The notes beneath the pieces are model-generated. The model made no database searches and had not been told where the DNA came from. It saw only the letters and a program-made list of their open reading frames with translations. Source: Aphrophora alni (lineage: Eukaryota; Arthropoda; Insecta; Hemiptera; Aphrophoridae). Taken from it: a stretch of 64,000 nucleotides of DNA. The translations under genes and the position numbers were made by a program. Of this stretch, positions 10,263-22,700 are shown one piece after another (the first letter of the stretch is position 1; every line of letters begins with the position of its first letter). The stretch is from assembly GCA_963513935.1 (NCBI GenBank), contig OY740776.1:15207660-15271659 (forward strand), given 5' to 3'.

Positions 10263-12045
10263 GAAACTAGTTCGTTTTTTCTTGTAAGGCGGTATAAAGG
10301 TTTGTTATTTCTAAACAAAATTGTTTTTTAATTAATTCTGATAGGGTTGTTCGAGGGGAAATCAAGTTTAGGGTTGATATAGAATTACATTAAAATAACA
10401 CTACAATCCAATAAACATCAAGACTGTAATAATACCTTTTGAAACAATGGGACCTTACCAAAACGCCGAAGTTCCAATTAGATTCCGTTTTGGTGCCAAT
10501 TTGACGGCGCTGCCCCCAGATTACGCCCCGATCTTTCTTAATAGACGTAACCTTAATGTTAGGTTACGTCCTGCAGGACGAGAGTGATATCTGAGGTAAC
10601 GTTTCGCTAGATTTGATTACAACAGGTGAATTATTTAAACTGTATTGATTTGGAAATTATCCAACCTAACATTTATTTACCCGTAAAGGAAAGGGTTTTG
10701 GGGTTGGATTTTTAGTTGTTTTTTTCTCTTTTGATTGTCTGTACCAATCGAATTATTTTGTTGGGGCGATCACTGCGCTAGTAGTTACATTGTATGTGCT
10801 TATAAGGTTCGGAGTGGATTTCATAAAAAAACAAGTTAACATGATACCTACCCGGCCCAATTTTACAAAAGTTGGTTTCTTGTTTCTTGAAAAAAATTAA
10901 AGATTGTTAAGGAAGACTAGATAGAAATGATGAAGGAGGATCTTTTCCAATACATAAAAAAAATGTAGACACATCCTCAAGGGTTGACTCTTGTTTCATC
11001 CTCGTTAAACTTCAAGCTGCCGGGCTGTGCAGTTTTAATTCACTAAATTCCAGTTGTACGCTTTTTCGCGTATTCTCACAACATGCCGAAAATATCTTTC
11101 TCGTTGTCGTGAGGCTATGAAACGCTAATACGAGTCGGAAATTAACCCTGTATTTGTAAATTGGGCAATTTATTTTTTTACCCCCAATTTAACATTTTCA
11201 CACAAAATTGACATTTTTTTGTTTTGTTTTTAAGACAAAACTTTCTATAAACTATTAGAAAACCTTAGATGAACATAATAATAGTGGAGAGCTCTAATGA
11301 TATTCCACTCAGGTTTTCTAAAATATCAAATCAATGTAGTACGTGAGGTTTCTGTAGATTCAGTTTAGCTATCACTGAATTATTTTAAATATGTTAATTC
11401 TAAGATCGTATATTATATTGGAAATTTTTTCTCTTGAAGCAATTTATCACGTAGGGACCATCTCGTTGGTTTGACCCGGAACTCGTGTTTTTAGGACCTC
11501 CAGCACAAGATTATAGTGGTCCGTGTAATTTATTTACTTATGATATATATTTCAAAATAAACTACGCTCAAGCTCTCTCATTTACGTTTTACAAAACTGA
11601 ATAAAAACTAACTAAAATGTAAAATCGGTAGATATTAGTTGAAAAGTTAAATTGAAACTTGGAATAATTTGTCTACTGTAATTTATCTGTTAAAAAGGGA
11701 TATTGGCGTTGTAACAAAAGTTTGATTTTTCTAAAGCCTTACAAACGATTTCGATCAAACTTTGGTGAATTGTTAAGTCGAAGCAATGTGCAAAATTTCA
11801 AATAAAAGTTAATTAAAACACACGTAGGGCCTAAATGAACAAAGAGTATTTTTGTTTATTTTAGGTCTTTAAAACCTACGTTGTAGTATAATTTTAACAA
11901 ATGTCAATTTTAAAGCTTCCTAAAATTTATTCTCAAATGCTATTTCGTTGTGAACGATATGAGGAATTAATTTAAGCCCCGTTTAAATATTCTATTCTTT
12001 TTTTCTTCAAAAAGTATACTGTAAAATTTTATATATAACATGTTT
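10263..12045. other. Unannotated stretch with one GC-richer patch
   Basis: Mostly AT-rich with no recognised gene. From 10399 to 10587 one plus-strand frame stays open for 62 codons, with an ATG at 10447, across a more GC-rich patch. Its peptide contains VPIRFRFGANLTALPPDYAP, which I do not recognise. It could be a relic of coding sequence or chance. Confidence 0.4.
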
Positions 12046-12560
12046 TTCAACAAGATTACTTATTTAAAACTTTTTTAAATTATTCAATTACAAAATTAAT
12101 ACAATAAATCTCGTGGTTCAGAAGTCCAACAGTATTAAACTTCTCATTTTGCTATTTTTACAACACTTTAAGGTGCACAAAATAAATTAAAATCATAAAA
12201 ATAGAAACAATTAGGTTATGTGATATCTTAAAAACTAAAGAAAGATGTGTGATGGAAGTGGATAAATGAAGGATGAATATGATACAAAATTGATGATGGA
12301 TTAAAGTGTACTATTAAATTATCATAATCATGTGTTTTAACCAGATTATTATATATTTAAAAAAAATTATTCAATTATAATATTAGTATAATTAATCTCG
12401 TGATTAAAAAGTCCAACAGTTTGTAACTTCTCACTTTGATATTTTCACAACACTTTAAGGTGCACAAAATAAATTAAAACTATAAATAGAAACAATTTTT
12501 ATATGTGATATCTTAAAAACTAATGAAAGATGGGTGAATATGATATAAAATTGATGATTG
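12046..12560 (+). repeat. Tandem duplication of about 287 bp
   Basis: Two diverged copies follow each other. Shared blocks include AATCTCGTG (12107 and 12394), CACAACACTTTAAGGTGCAC-like sequence, TGTGATATCTTAAAAACTAA and a final GAATATGATA. Differences are scattered substitutions and small deletions, so the duplication is not recent. Confidence 0.85.
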
Positions 12561-14194
12561 AATTATGTTTAAAAAAAGGTATTTATACTGCTTATAAAAG
12601 TTCGTTTAGTTTCGAGTTTGTTGCCTTTAATGAATTTTGAAAAAGTGTAATTTTCGTTGGCTTGATACAATCTGGATGAATTTCTTCTGAAAAGTGAATT
12701 TACAATGTTGATCAATTCCTGAAGGGATGAAAAAGTTATATATTCCACTCACCAATGGTTCTAGCATATTACACATAAGCAACTTAGCTGTTTCTGATCA
12801 CTAGACTTTTATTTAAAACAGTAATCTTCTTTCTGGATCTAAAAATGATGCTGCTTCTTTGGATGCTTTGATAGAATGTCCCGATACCTTCTTTTTTTAC
12901 CTTCACCAAAGAGACTTTCCTTTCCCTCCCAAGTGGTTGTTCTTCTTTCTCTCTCTTTTAAACTCAGACTATAATACAGGGTGATTCAAAATTGCTCGGT
13001 AATATTTCGGGAGGTGATTTTAGAGCTACAAATAAGAAAAAAGTTTATAACATCGTCTGTCCAACATTTTGAGTTTTTACAAACAAACATATTTTTGGAA
13101 TTAGATAAGTGAATAGGCTATTTTGTCAAACGCATTATTTCTGACTAGTAGGCTACATCAGAAAACTAAGATTTTATTTTGTATAGATTTAAAATGGCAG
13201 ATGTATAAAATCTTTAAAATCGAATATCTAGAAAACTGTTAACATTACAAGATCAAAAGATTTTTTTCCTCTTTAAACGAAAAACCAAATGCTTTGTTTA
13301 ATATTTTCTGTAGGTCAAAGGGTGACCGAGTTTTGACAAACAACATAATTTCCTTGTCATTGTCTACACAACATCCAAGGTCGCCTAAAATATTATGGAA
13401 TTATTATAAATGTTGATAACAATATTATAATCCATTGTCCGGAAATTTACAAAAATTAAAATGTTTCCCTTTACAGTTTTAAAATGGCGACTGGTGTTTT
13501 AATATTTTATTGTTTTCTTCTGGCTAATAACTCTGTTATTCTTTGACCTACAGAAAACTAAAAAAAAAAGTTTTGATTTTCGTTGAAATAGGAAAATCTG
13601 TTCTTGTAAATATTTTGTAACTTTAGAGATATTTTACATTAAACATTTTTAACGTTCGCCATTTTGAAAATTTACAAAATGAAATATTTATTTTCTGGTA
13701 AACTGGTTTAAATAATGTCTATAACAAATCTTCATTAAATATCTTATCTACTTGCAAGATACGATTTTTTTTTATTTTCGTAAAAAAACAAAATGGCCGA
13801 CTTCTTTTTTCCTATCTATGTTTATATACAATATTTTCTTATTTTTATCTCACCCTATATATTGTGAATTCTATCATTGTTCATGTTACACAAATTATAT
13901 ACAAAATATGAATGATATTCATATCAACTGTAGTAATGGGTTTTGATGAAATGGGTTGTTTTTGGTTGGTGATAATAAATGTATTTAATTGGTTTATTTT
14001 CATGTTCCCTTTGTAATTACTTTGAAATCTATTGTTCCTTTCATATTTCGACTGACAACTAAATAATAATTATTTTTGGTGACGAAATGTTTGTGAAATG
14101 TTTTAGCACAGTTATTTAATAAAAATAATTTAAAAAATGATATCAAAATTCTACAAAAATCTTGAGATTTTAAATTAAACCAATATTTTCACAA
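12561..14194. other. Unannotated stretch containing a degraded repeat
   Basis: No gene was recognised. ACAGGGTGATTCAAAA at 12977 has the form of a common insect transposon end. From about 13180 to 13830 there are blocks such as TCGCCATTTTGAAAAT and GTAAAAAAACAAAATGGC that recur at 58.2-58.4 kb, so a degraded repeat is shared by the two places. The 64-codon frame at 13752 is T-rich and unsupported. Confidence 0.5.
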
Positions 14195-14330
14195 ATGATA
14201 CGTTTATTAAATAAAACACGTTTTCAGTGATCCAAGCTATACGTTCTGAACTGGAATTTGATTAGTTCACGCACTGAAGATGGCGACATTGTCGCTGAAA
14301 CGCGTGATTTAATAATCATTTTTAACGTGT
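14195..14330. mobile_element. Foldback relic lacking one hairpin, copy 3
   Basis: The right arm carries CACTGAAGATGGCGACA, then TTGTCGCTGAAACGCGTG, with a five-pair hairpin GCGAC/GTCGC. The left arm, complemented, goes straight from GGATCACTGA to AAACGTGTTTTATTTAATAA, so the hairpin segment is missing from that arm only. It belongs to the same family as 7025-7241 and 52726-52960. Confidence 0.65.
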
Positions 14331-14415
14331 TTAAACTTTTTCTTTTACCCCAGAATACACACGTTCTGTAACTTATTAAACTACAAGTAGACTTGCAAAG
14401 AGGCTACTTAGACCA

Positions 14416-14815
14416 AGCAAGAAACATGTTGATAAACTTGTCTCTCTTAGAAGGGATAACATGTGGTGGGTGGTTGGGCTCTTAACGAGCCACTGTCACC
14501 TCAGAAAACACCTACACAGGATAGGGTTTGCTGCAGGAAATGTGGTTTGCCTGAGCAGTTCGCAGAACACATTCTCTTAGAGTGTGAGGCGTTAGGACGA
14601 GCTAGGCTATACTCTCTAGGTCCTCCGGGGAAGGAGATGGAAACCATCCTAGACAACCCTATAGGTAGCATCTGTTCCTTCATAATGATGACAGGTATTA
14701 CTGAGTGGGTGTAGGATGGAACTTGGGGCGGCAAAAGACCTTCAGGTCGACGTCGGTGAGGCCTCTGACGGAGGCTATCACAACCCATAACATAAAAAAA
14801 TAAATAAAAAACTTA
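14416..14815 (+). pseudogene. 3' end of a non-LTR retrotransposon (Jockey-like ORF2 tail), broken
   Basis: This is the C-terminal part of a reverse transcriptase polyprotein, in the region after the RNase H domain of Jockey-like LINEs. The first part (14416 to about 14530) reads HVDKLVSLRRDNMWWVVGLL then TSHCHLRKHLHRIG. After a one- or two-base frameshift near 14525 the second part, in the frame of 14463-14714, reads CRKCGLPEQFAEHILLEC, with the C-x2-C...H-x4-C pattern of this family. It ends at a TAG at 14712. About 90 bp of 3' untranslated sequence ends in AATAAATAAAAAA. Only the last few percent of the element remains, as in typical 5'-truncated LINE insertions. Family level is from memory of such tails, so the clade is less sure than the class. 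Confidence 0.75.
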
Positions 14816-16540
14816 TTAAACAGTAGACAGGTTAAGACAAAACTTGTACATCTCTAAAAACTTCTTTAAAGTACTGCCCACATCCCATTTTACACCGGCT
14901 TTTATTACACCTTCTCCTTTCTGTCAATTAATGAACAGATTAGATAAAGATAACTGATCATTATATTCGAAAACTCGACGTCAAGTAGGCGTAATTGTAA
15001 CGATTTAGTGCGCAGACGCACACAGTTTGAACACTTTCCAAAAGAGATAACAATAAAATAAGGTAATTTTCAAGTAGTAGGACCAGGTGATATTGTGGAC
15101 GCCAAATTGTTTTCCATTAGCGTTGCGGGTCCACAATCACGTTGAGTAATTGCAGTATCCAATGTTAAATTAATTCTCCAGTCTGGCAAACTTTCCGGCA
15201 TTCTCGTCCCTTCCGTATCATTTTATTATAGAAATATTTAATAATACTGCGGCGGGGAAATTGCTTTTTCGACCTAATTGCATATCTAGGACAGCGTAAT
15301 CTAGGAGCCCACAGCGATGAAACGGCACCCTAATAATTGTGTACTACCAAAATGAGAATTTCAATGACCCTGTTTTTATCTAAACCTAGTTACAAACTAT
15401 ATAATCAATTTTCACGGTTCTAAATTATAATGTATATTAATTGAGATTTAAGTAGTTTCTGGTTCACATCGTAAGACGAGTAATTTGCTCAGACCTAGTA
15501 GTCGTTGGATAGTTTTTAATCTACTGCTTAAAATCGATTTATAGGAAACTATTTTTAACATATAGTTGCAGTTATTATGTTTTTAAATTCAGGGGAAGCT
15601 TAAATAAAATTACTAATATTATCAGCTTATTAAAATATTTTCGTAAAAATCCAAAATATTCTGTTTCATAAAGTGGTTTATTTATACTAGAAAGGAGTAT
15701 CTGTGTTTGGAGACAGAAAGGAGCGGAGTGAAATTTAAAACATTAATTTTTTTAATGATTGTTTTTTTTAGTCCACGAATTTAATCTCGTTTGTCTAACA
15801 GAAAATATGTGTAAAATTATGAGAATATACAATTTATTTTGTCTATTTCTATTGATAGTTATATTATATTGTTTACAAAGTGTTGTTCGCTTTGTTAGGT
15901 ATCAATAAATTGATTCGCTGTCAATCAGTCACGAATTTATCAAACAACTGTTAATTAAAACCAGTATAATAATTAACAAATTTAACATATGATCAGATCC
16001 AAGCATCTGTCTACACTAAAATCAGATTGCAATAAGAATAATGCTAGTTTAATATCACAGAAAAATGAGCATACAAAAGTTCATTTATTATTTAAAACCA
16101 GTGTAACAATTAATCAAATTCTAAATATGTGATTGGTATTACAATACAAAGTTAATATTAAATCTAAGCATTTGTTATTTGTGTTTAATATAAGTATGCC
16201 TAACTTAAACATCTTGTCAGAAATAAACATCTTGTTCAGGAGATCATAGTTTGAGAGGGTAATATTTAACATACTTTACTTGTATCTTTTCAAACCAATA
16301 TTGGTAATTACAGCAATGCCCTCTTCAAGGAATTATAAATATGTAAAATTTCATCAAAATCAAACTGGTGGTTTTTAAGGAGTAGGATGTAAAATATTTG
16401 TTGGAAGCTGCGGTTTAGTGTGCTAACGCCGCTATGCCCCAAAATAGTTTTTTTTTAATATTATAACTCAGGTGAATTTCGTTTAATCTGTATTTTATAA
16501 TTTACATATTTTTAGGTTATTAGGCTACACAAATGTATAT
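14816..16540. other. Unannotated AT-rich stretch with a hairpin
   Basis: No gene was seen. An imperfect hairpin lies at about 15088-15143: GTGATATTGTGGACGCC pairs with GGGTCCACAATCAC. Around 15180-15330 the sequence is less AT-rich than its surroundings but has no supported reading frame. Confidence 0.45.
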
Positions 16541-16544
16541 CTTA

Positions 16545-16925
16545 TTCTATTAAACGAGCAAGGAATTGTATGTATGTATGTATGTACCTATTTCCAGTCA
16601 TTTTATCTTAAAAACGACTCTAACGATTTTCTCCATATTTTGTATATAAAGGGTTTTCAACATCAGGAATCCAATGGACTTTGTCAAAATTTCGAGAAAA
16701 ATCATTTTCTATGAGTTTTCACGATTCGAAAATTCTATTAAACGAGCAAGGAATTGTATGTAGCCTATGTAGGCCTACCTATTTCCAGTCATTTTATCTC
16801 AAAAACGACTCTAAAGATTTTCTCCATATTTTGTATATAAAGGGTTTTCAACATCAGGAATCCAATGAACTTTGTTAAAATTTCGAGAAAAATCATTTTC
16901 TATGAGTTTTCACGATTCGAAAAAT
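16545..16925 (+). repeat. Helitron-like 5' end, tandemly duplicated (188 bp period)
   Basis: Two copies start with TTCTATTAAACGAGCAAGG at 16545 and 16733. Each continues with a TGTATGTATG run, AAAACGACTCTAA-GATTTT, TTTGTATATAAAGGGTTTTC and ends near GAGTTTTCACGATTCGAAAA. The order resembles the 5' end of a Helitron-like family widespread in arthropods (from memory). A Helitron helicase gene begins about 430 bp downstream in the same direction, so this may be the left end of the same element. Confidence 0.6.
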
Positions 16926-17359
16926 ACACAGTAAAAATATATATATTATAGCATTTCATGATAACAGTATTTGCAATCAGCTGTGTCAGGAATTTAATAA
17001 TCTCAAATAAGTTAATATTATTATGTAACTTGTATTTAAACTAATTATTTAGATGCAGAGAAGTTATTTGTAGTGTGTTTATGTAAATAATAAAGTTTTT
17101 AATAATATCTCTTTATCATATCAAAAATTATACCATTATTGAATAAATAATTCACTGGCTGATTATTCTGTTCAAATACCAAAATATAATTTGGCCTTAT
17201 TAAAAAGTAAACCAACACAGAAAACAAACTCGTTGCCTTGACAACGGATTCACCGCCCAATAAGAATGGACGACTCAAAACAATGCAGTTGTAACCGGCA
17301 AGCTTAAAATACCGTAACGTTTTATTGTGGGACTTCTGAAGGAGAATAAAAACGGTAGA

Positions 17360-19989
17360 ATGAGTTGTAGGTTTAAATTTCCTATAGGATTTCAAGATTC
17401 AACCTCTTTAATAGACGATGGCAAGCCAAAGTATAGAAGAAGGTATGATCCTAAATTAGATCAAAATAATAGAGATTTTTTTTGTTCATGAAGAGGCAAT
17501 TAATTTATCTTAATGATGCTCAAGGTCAAAAAATAACTCGAGATAATCGCCATGTAGCTCCTTACAACCCATACTTCCTGAAGAAATTTAACTGTCACAT
17601 AAATGTTGAATACGTTGGAAGCATTCGGGCTGTTAAGTACCTTTATAAATATATATATAAAGGCCATGATTGCGCTTCTTTAAAAGTTGTCCAAAATCAA
17701 ACAACTATAAATTACAATGAAGAAGATAAATTTATACAAGGTAGATGTATAACTCCACCTGTAGCTTGCTGGCGACTATTTGGGAATGAGATACAAAAAA
17801 AAATCATTTTGTTCAACGACTGGATATCCATTTGCCTGGTCAATATCGAATTCAAAATATTGAACAAGCCCAAGAGGATTTACTAAATATAGGTCGAAAG
17901 GGTTCTATGTTAGAAGCTTACTTCCGAGAAAACCAAGTTAAAAAACAACGAATTGAAAATAATGACAATACAGAAAATAATACTTTTTATTATTACTGGC
18001 AAATGCCAGAATTTTATCGATGGGGAGGAAAACAAAGCAAGTGGGTTGAAAGACAACGGAATATACGAGTTATTGGTAGAATACACAATGTTACATTTGT
18101 TGCACAACCTGAGTTATATTTTTTACGTTTACTTTTGTATCATGTTAACGATGCTGTGAGTTTTGACGATCTGCTTATGGTTAATGGTGTAAAATGTAAT
18201 TCGTACAAACAGGCTTTCTTAGGTAGAGGTTTAACTTACGATGATAAACAATGGGTTGATTGCTTACGAGAATCATCATTGTCAAAAATGCCAAGAGCAA
18301 TGAGAACACTTTTTACACAAATACTAATATTTGGAGCTCCCGAAAACCCGAAGAACCTGTGGGATACATTTAAAGAAGACTTGGCTGAAGATTTTATTCT
18401 TCATGCCATAGAAAATGGTACTTCTGTTGATGAAGCTATTCAAAAAGTTTACAGAATTATCGCTCATAAGCTCAATACTCAAGCAACTGAAGGTCGAAAT
18501 TTTCAATTTTGGGTAGATCGATTTCAGATGGATGATATTGATGGTTACGATGTAATTAATGATGCCATAATAAATATTGATCGATCTTTTGCACTTGGCG
18601 AAGAGATGAGAAAACAACTTCGAGGCAATAAAATTGAAGTCGTTGATTCCATAATAAATAGACTTGATAATAATTTGCAACAGAGATGCTTTTTCATTGA
18701 TGGATCAGGTGGAACTGGAAAAACATTTATTTATAAAACATTATATCATGTTCTTTCGGCTAAAAATTATAAAGTAAAGTGTATGGCTTTTACAGGAATC
18801 GCAGCAATGCTTGTGCCAAACGGCCATACATCTCATAAAACTTGTGGCCTTCAGGTACCCTTAACTGCTGAATCTGTTTCGAATATTAAACCTGGATCAG
18901 CTAAAGCTAGAGAGCTTGCAAAAATTGATATTTTCCTAATGGATGAAGCTCCTATGCTTCCTAAATATGGACTTAAAAACATAGACGAGTTATTACGAAG
19001 TATAGCTAATCCAAATTTACCATTTGGAGGAAAAGTTATGGTTCTAGGAGGAGACTTTCGGCAGTGCTTGCCAGTTTAACCAAGAGCTAATCGAAGTGAA
19101 CTTGTGGATTTGTCAATAAAAAAGAGCCCTTTGTGGCATAATTTTAAATTTTTTTCATTAACAGAAAATATGCGTGTTGATCCGGAGCAACTAGAATTTG
19201 CTAATTATCTTCTACAAGTTGGGAATGGTGAACTTCCAAAAAACGAGTTGGATGAAATTAAAATTTCAAGTGATATCATTTCAAATGGTGATTTAATCGA
19301 TGAAGTTTTTGGCAACTGCCTGCTTAACAGACAATATGGAAATATGAAAGACCGAGCAATCTTAGCACCATTAAATAAGGACGTGGCCAAAATTAATGCT
19401 GAAATCATTGAAAAGTTAGGTGGTAAAAGTCAGCAATATAAAAGTTATGATTCAGTAAAAGATCCAGCAGAAGATACATTGCAATTTACTCCTGAATTTC
19501 TAAATTCAATTGAAATTGCAAATATACCTCCACATGAGCTAAAAAAAAAAAAAAAAAAACACAATAATTATTCTTTTGAGAAATTTAGATCTTGCGGAAG
19601 GCCTCTGTAATAGAGTTAGACTCACTGTTACCCAGTTATGCAACAATATAATTAAAGGGAAAATTATAACTGGTGAACATGCTGGACAAGAAGTACATAT
19701 TCCCAGAATAACTCTTGAATCAAACAAAAGTCAGCTGGGATGTTCAATGCAAAGACATCAATTTCCAGTCAAACCCGCATTTGCCATGACGATTCATAAA
19801 TCGCAAGTCCAAACATTTGAGTATGTTGGTGTTGATTTATGAAGTCCAGTTTTCATGCATGGCATGCTTTACGTAGCATTTTCAAGAGTTAAGAGAAGAA
19901 ACAGCCTAAAAATTTTGTTACCAGCAGAAAATAATGGCCAAATACATGGTTATACACGAAACGTTGTTTGGACGGAAGTATTAAATTAA
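17360..19989 (+). pseudogene. Helitron Rep/helicase polyprotein, PIF1-like helicase part, multiply broken
   Basis: Helitrons transpose by rolling circle using a Rep nuclease joined to a PIF1-like 5'-3' helicase. Homology begins around 17360 (CRFKFPIGFQDSTSLIDDG, then YRRR), so the Rep nuclease domain proper is missing. It continues with NPYFLKKFNCHINVEYVG and KYLYKYIYKGHD. The helicase has Walker A GSGGTGKTF (near 18705), Walker B LMDEAP (near 18938), LGGDFRQCLPV, LTENMRV and the C-terminal TIHKSQ, YVAFSRV and VVWTEVLN ending at 19987. Lesions: a frameshift in the T run at 17476-17483; a frameshift in the A run near 17795; TAA at 19077; a 19-base A run at 19541-19559 that changes frame; TGA at 19840. 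TIHKSQ is followed by V instead of the usual G. No helicase product of useful length could be made. Confidence 0.93.
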
Positions 19990-21048
19990 AGAGTTTCAAG
20001 GAAAAATACACAATTACAAAAAAGGAACGTCCAATCGAAAAAATCCGGTGAATATCATCCTATGCAATCCAAAGACAATACGAAAATAATATAAAATGAT
20101 TAACCATATAAAAATAAGTGAGGGAGATGCTTCAAAACTAGCCACAGTCTTCTGACAATAATCAAACCAACCGATGTATAACAAGTCTATTCCAAAAGTA
20201 AAATGTGTTAAGAGTAAAAATGTTAAACAAGTTCAAAAATAAAAAATAATGAGTGTAACTCAAAGCAAGATAAGATATAAAAAGCATTATGAAGTGTGTT
20301 AAGCAACTGTTAACTATTAAGTGAAAGTTCAGAAATTAAATCAATAATAATTATTGATAAAGAAACGTGAAAAGTGAGTAAAGTGAAACTTAAAAGTGCT
20401 ATAGACGGAAATACAGATAATTGTGTGAGTAGTCAGTATTTTAAAACATTCATGTAAGAGAGATCTCATAACTAAAATCATTTAATAATAATAAAACTAA
20501 AATTAAAATCAAACTAAAGTCAATAAAACAAACCAGATTCACCATAAATGAAACAATCTTTAAATCAATTATTTGCCTAACGCTAGGTTTTAAAAATTCA
20601 AAAATCCTTTGATATTAATTAGCTGAAATAAGGATCTTACGATACCTTCCAAGAAATTTTAAAGATTATAGAAAAATCAAAAGTGACTCAAAATTTATAT
20701 AAATATCATATAGAAATTAAAAATGCATAGCTTTAAATAAATTAAAATACTTCATTATGTTAGAGTAAGAAATTCTATATTAGATTGTAGTAAAAGTTTT
20801 TAAACAAAATTGTTTCTATAATTAAGTGGGGTGTATAGAAAACATGGCACAGTTCTATCTACAAATAAAAGTTTTAAAATATATTTTAAAAAATTTCATA
20901 ATGAGAGATAATTATTGTACTTATAACAAATCCAAATAACTTATAACATGCCCACATTTTTGTAGATGAGACAATAACCCGATCGGAGATCGGCTTTCCT
21001 GGTACTTGTATTTTAAAATATCAAAAACTTTTTAAAACAAGTTCATGT
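19990..21048. other. A-rich DNA downstream of the Helitron gene, no gene seen
   Basis: The plus strand is strongly A-rich to about 20850. I searched it for the Helitron 3' signature (short GC-rich hairpin followed by CTRR) and did not find one, so the 3' end of the 17-20 kb Helitron is lost or unrecognisable. Confidence 0.5.
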
Positions 21049-21880
21049 GGCAATCATGGTACTTGCCCAACCCGATGATACTAATACAAGCAGATCCTCT
21101 AAATGTAATGGCTAAAAATTGGTTTCTTGGGCTTTGTAGAAAATGCTAAATTGAATTGGTAGATCAAGAGGTCTTAACTAGTACAGTAGTTTGTTAAGCC
21201 CTACCCGGCCTCGAATCTGTACATATGTGAAGGCGCCTCCACTCGCTACGCTCGTTTCGGTGACTCGGCCCTGTTGGACCTCTTAACTAACTGAATATTA
21301 GATTTTCTTATGAAGTCAGGGTTCGAAATTACATTTTTACAATAACTTCGCTAGAGAGGTTTGGTTAGGTTAGGTTAGGTTAGGTTAGGTAAGGTTAGGT
21401 TAGGTTAGATTGGGTTAGGTTAGGTAAGGTTAGGTTATGTTTGGTTAGGTTAGGTTAGGTTAGGTGAGGTGAGGTAAGGTAAGGTTAGGTTAGGTTAGGT
21501 GAGGTAAGGTTAGGTTAGGTTAGGTTAGATTAGGTTAGGTTAGGTAAGGATAGGTAAGGTAAGGTTAGGTTAGGTTATGTTAGGTTAGGTGAGGTAAGGT
21601 AAGGTAAGGTTAGGTTAGGTTAGGTTAGGTTAGGTTATGTGAGGTAAGGTAAGGTTAGGTTAGGTTAGGTTAGGTTGAAATAGGTTAGGTTAGGTTAGGT
21701 TGGTACTATTACATGCAGAAATACGCAATTTTGTACCTAATTTAGGTTAGGTTAGGTTAGGTTAGGTTAGGTTGAAATAGGTTAGGTTAGGTTATGTTGG
21801 TACCATTACATGCAGAAATACGCAAATTTTGTATCTAATTTAGTGTGTTATAAGTTGAATAACACACGAGATATGTATTA
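21049..21880 (-). repeat. R1 dispersed repeat, copy B, with TTAGG expansion
   Basis: Reverse-strand R1: CATGGTACTTGCCCAACCCG, GGTTTCTTGGGCTTTGTAG, CACTCGCTACGCTCG, GTCAGGGTTCGAAATTACA and, beyond the array, GGTACCATTACATGCAGAA and ACACACGAGATATG. The TTAGG array lies between the complement of TTGTCAAAAATGTAATTT and the complement of GTACCAACCCC. Confidence 0.8.
21358..21798 (+). repeat. Interstitial TTAGG array, degenerate, inside R1 copy B
   Basis: About 340 bp of TTAGG with variants GTAAGG, GTGAGG, ATAGG and TATG. Then GAAATAGG and GGTACTATTACATGCAG, followed by about 100 bp more of TTAGG that ends in a second copy of GGTACCATTACATGCAG. Part of the R1 flank was therefore duplicated together with array sequence. 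Confidence 0.9.
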
Positions 21881-22375
21881 CATTTTGGTTTTGTGGGAGA
21901 AAGTTTGTGCAATATCTTCTCATCTCTGTATCAACGGTTCATGGCCCCCCTCTGAAATGTCCACATCCATTAGACGATTATCCAATTGCAAACGTTACTG
22001 TGTGGAAATTAAGTTAACCCTTGCGTGCAGCGACCCTAGCGTGTATATTAGGAACTAATCTTGTGGAAAACATCGAATAACCTCAACAACTTGTCTGTGA
22101 AGTCAACTGTAATCAATTGGTGGTTTTTTTTTGTTATGTCGGAATTATCGTAAAGCATCTTTGACAGAGTTATCTGGTTGCCTTGGCAACGTAATATGCC
22201 TACACTGGAAATTTGAGAAAGATAGCTTTTTTTGAGGTTAACAGTGGCTTCGGTAAAGCAGGTAGTCAAAATGTTAAATATGATAGTTTTTCATCGCTTG
22301 GAAAAAACGTGGTTTAATATCATGTGTCGGTTTGTTAGCTGTGAAATGGAACGGTGGGTTATATTGCTTATCTAG

Positions 22376-22700
22376 TACAGGGTAAGTTTGGTAATTGGCA
22401 ATAAATTCCACCTACGTTTTTGATTGATGTTTCACGCTCTCGGGAAACTGAAAACATGAATTTTGACACACCGGTCCGTCCGTCATCGTCTGTTATTAAG
22501 CACGGCAGCGTTTACAAAAAAATAAGATTAAAAACATGAAATTTGACAGGTGACTATAGTGTGCTCATTTATCCCTATTGCAATTCAGAAAAATCGCCAT
22601 TTGTAAAAGTTTATTGAAATCTGCAAATTGTTATCCAATTTTGTTCGTTTTAAATTGAATCGTATACGAGATATGTACAAGAAACTTATTAAAATAGCCG
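22376..22700 (+). repeat. R1 dispersed repeat, copy C (5' part)
   Basis: Begins CAGGGTAAGTTTGGTAAT, then CGTCATCGTCTG, AAGCACGGCAGCG, AACATGAAATTTG, ATTCAGAAAAATCG and TATACGAGATATGTAC. It stops before the GTACCAACCCC block, so it is a 5' fragment. It lies on the opposite strand from copy B, 500 bp away. Confidence 0.7.

Noticed and set aside
14501..14788. 95-codon reverse frame
   Set aside because: It lies opposite the LINE tail that has the recognisable zinc-binding-like pattern on the plus strand.
17099..17395. 98-codon reverse frame upstream of the Helitron pseudogene
   Set aside because: It overlaps the start of the helicase homology on the other strand and has no recognised similarity.
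18324..18680. 118-codon reverse frame within the Helitron region
   Set aside because: It is the antisense shadow of the helicase coding sequence.
17360..19989. A host PIF1 helicase gene
   Set aside because: The upstream CHINVE and KYLYKYIYKGHD blocks are specific to Helitron proteins, and the gene has five lesions.
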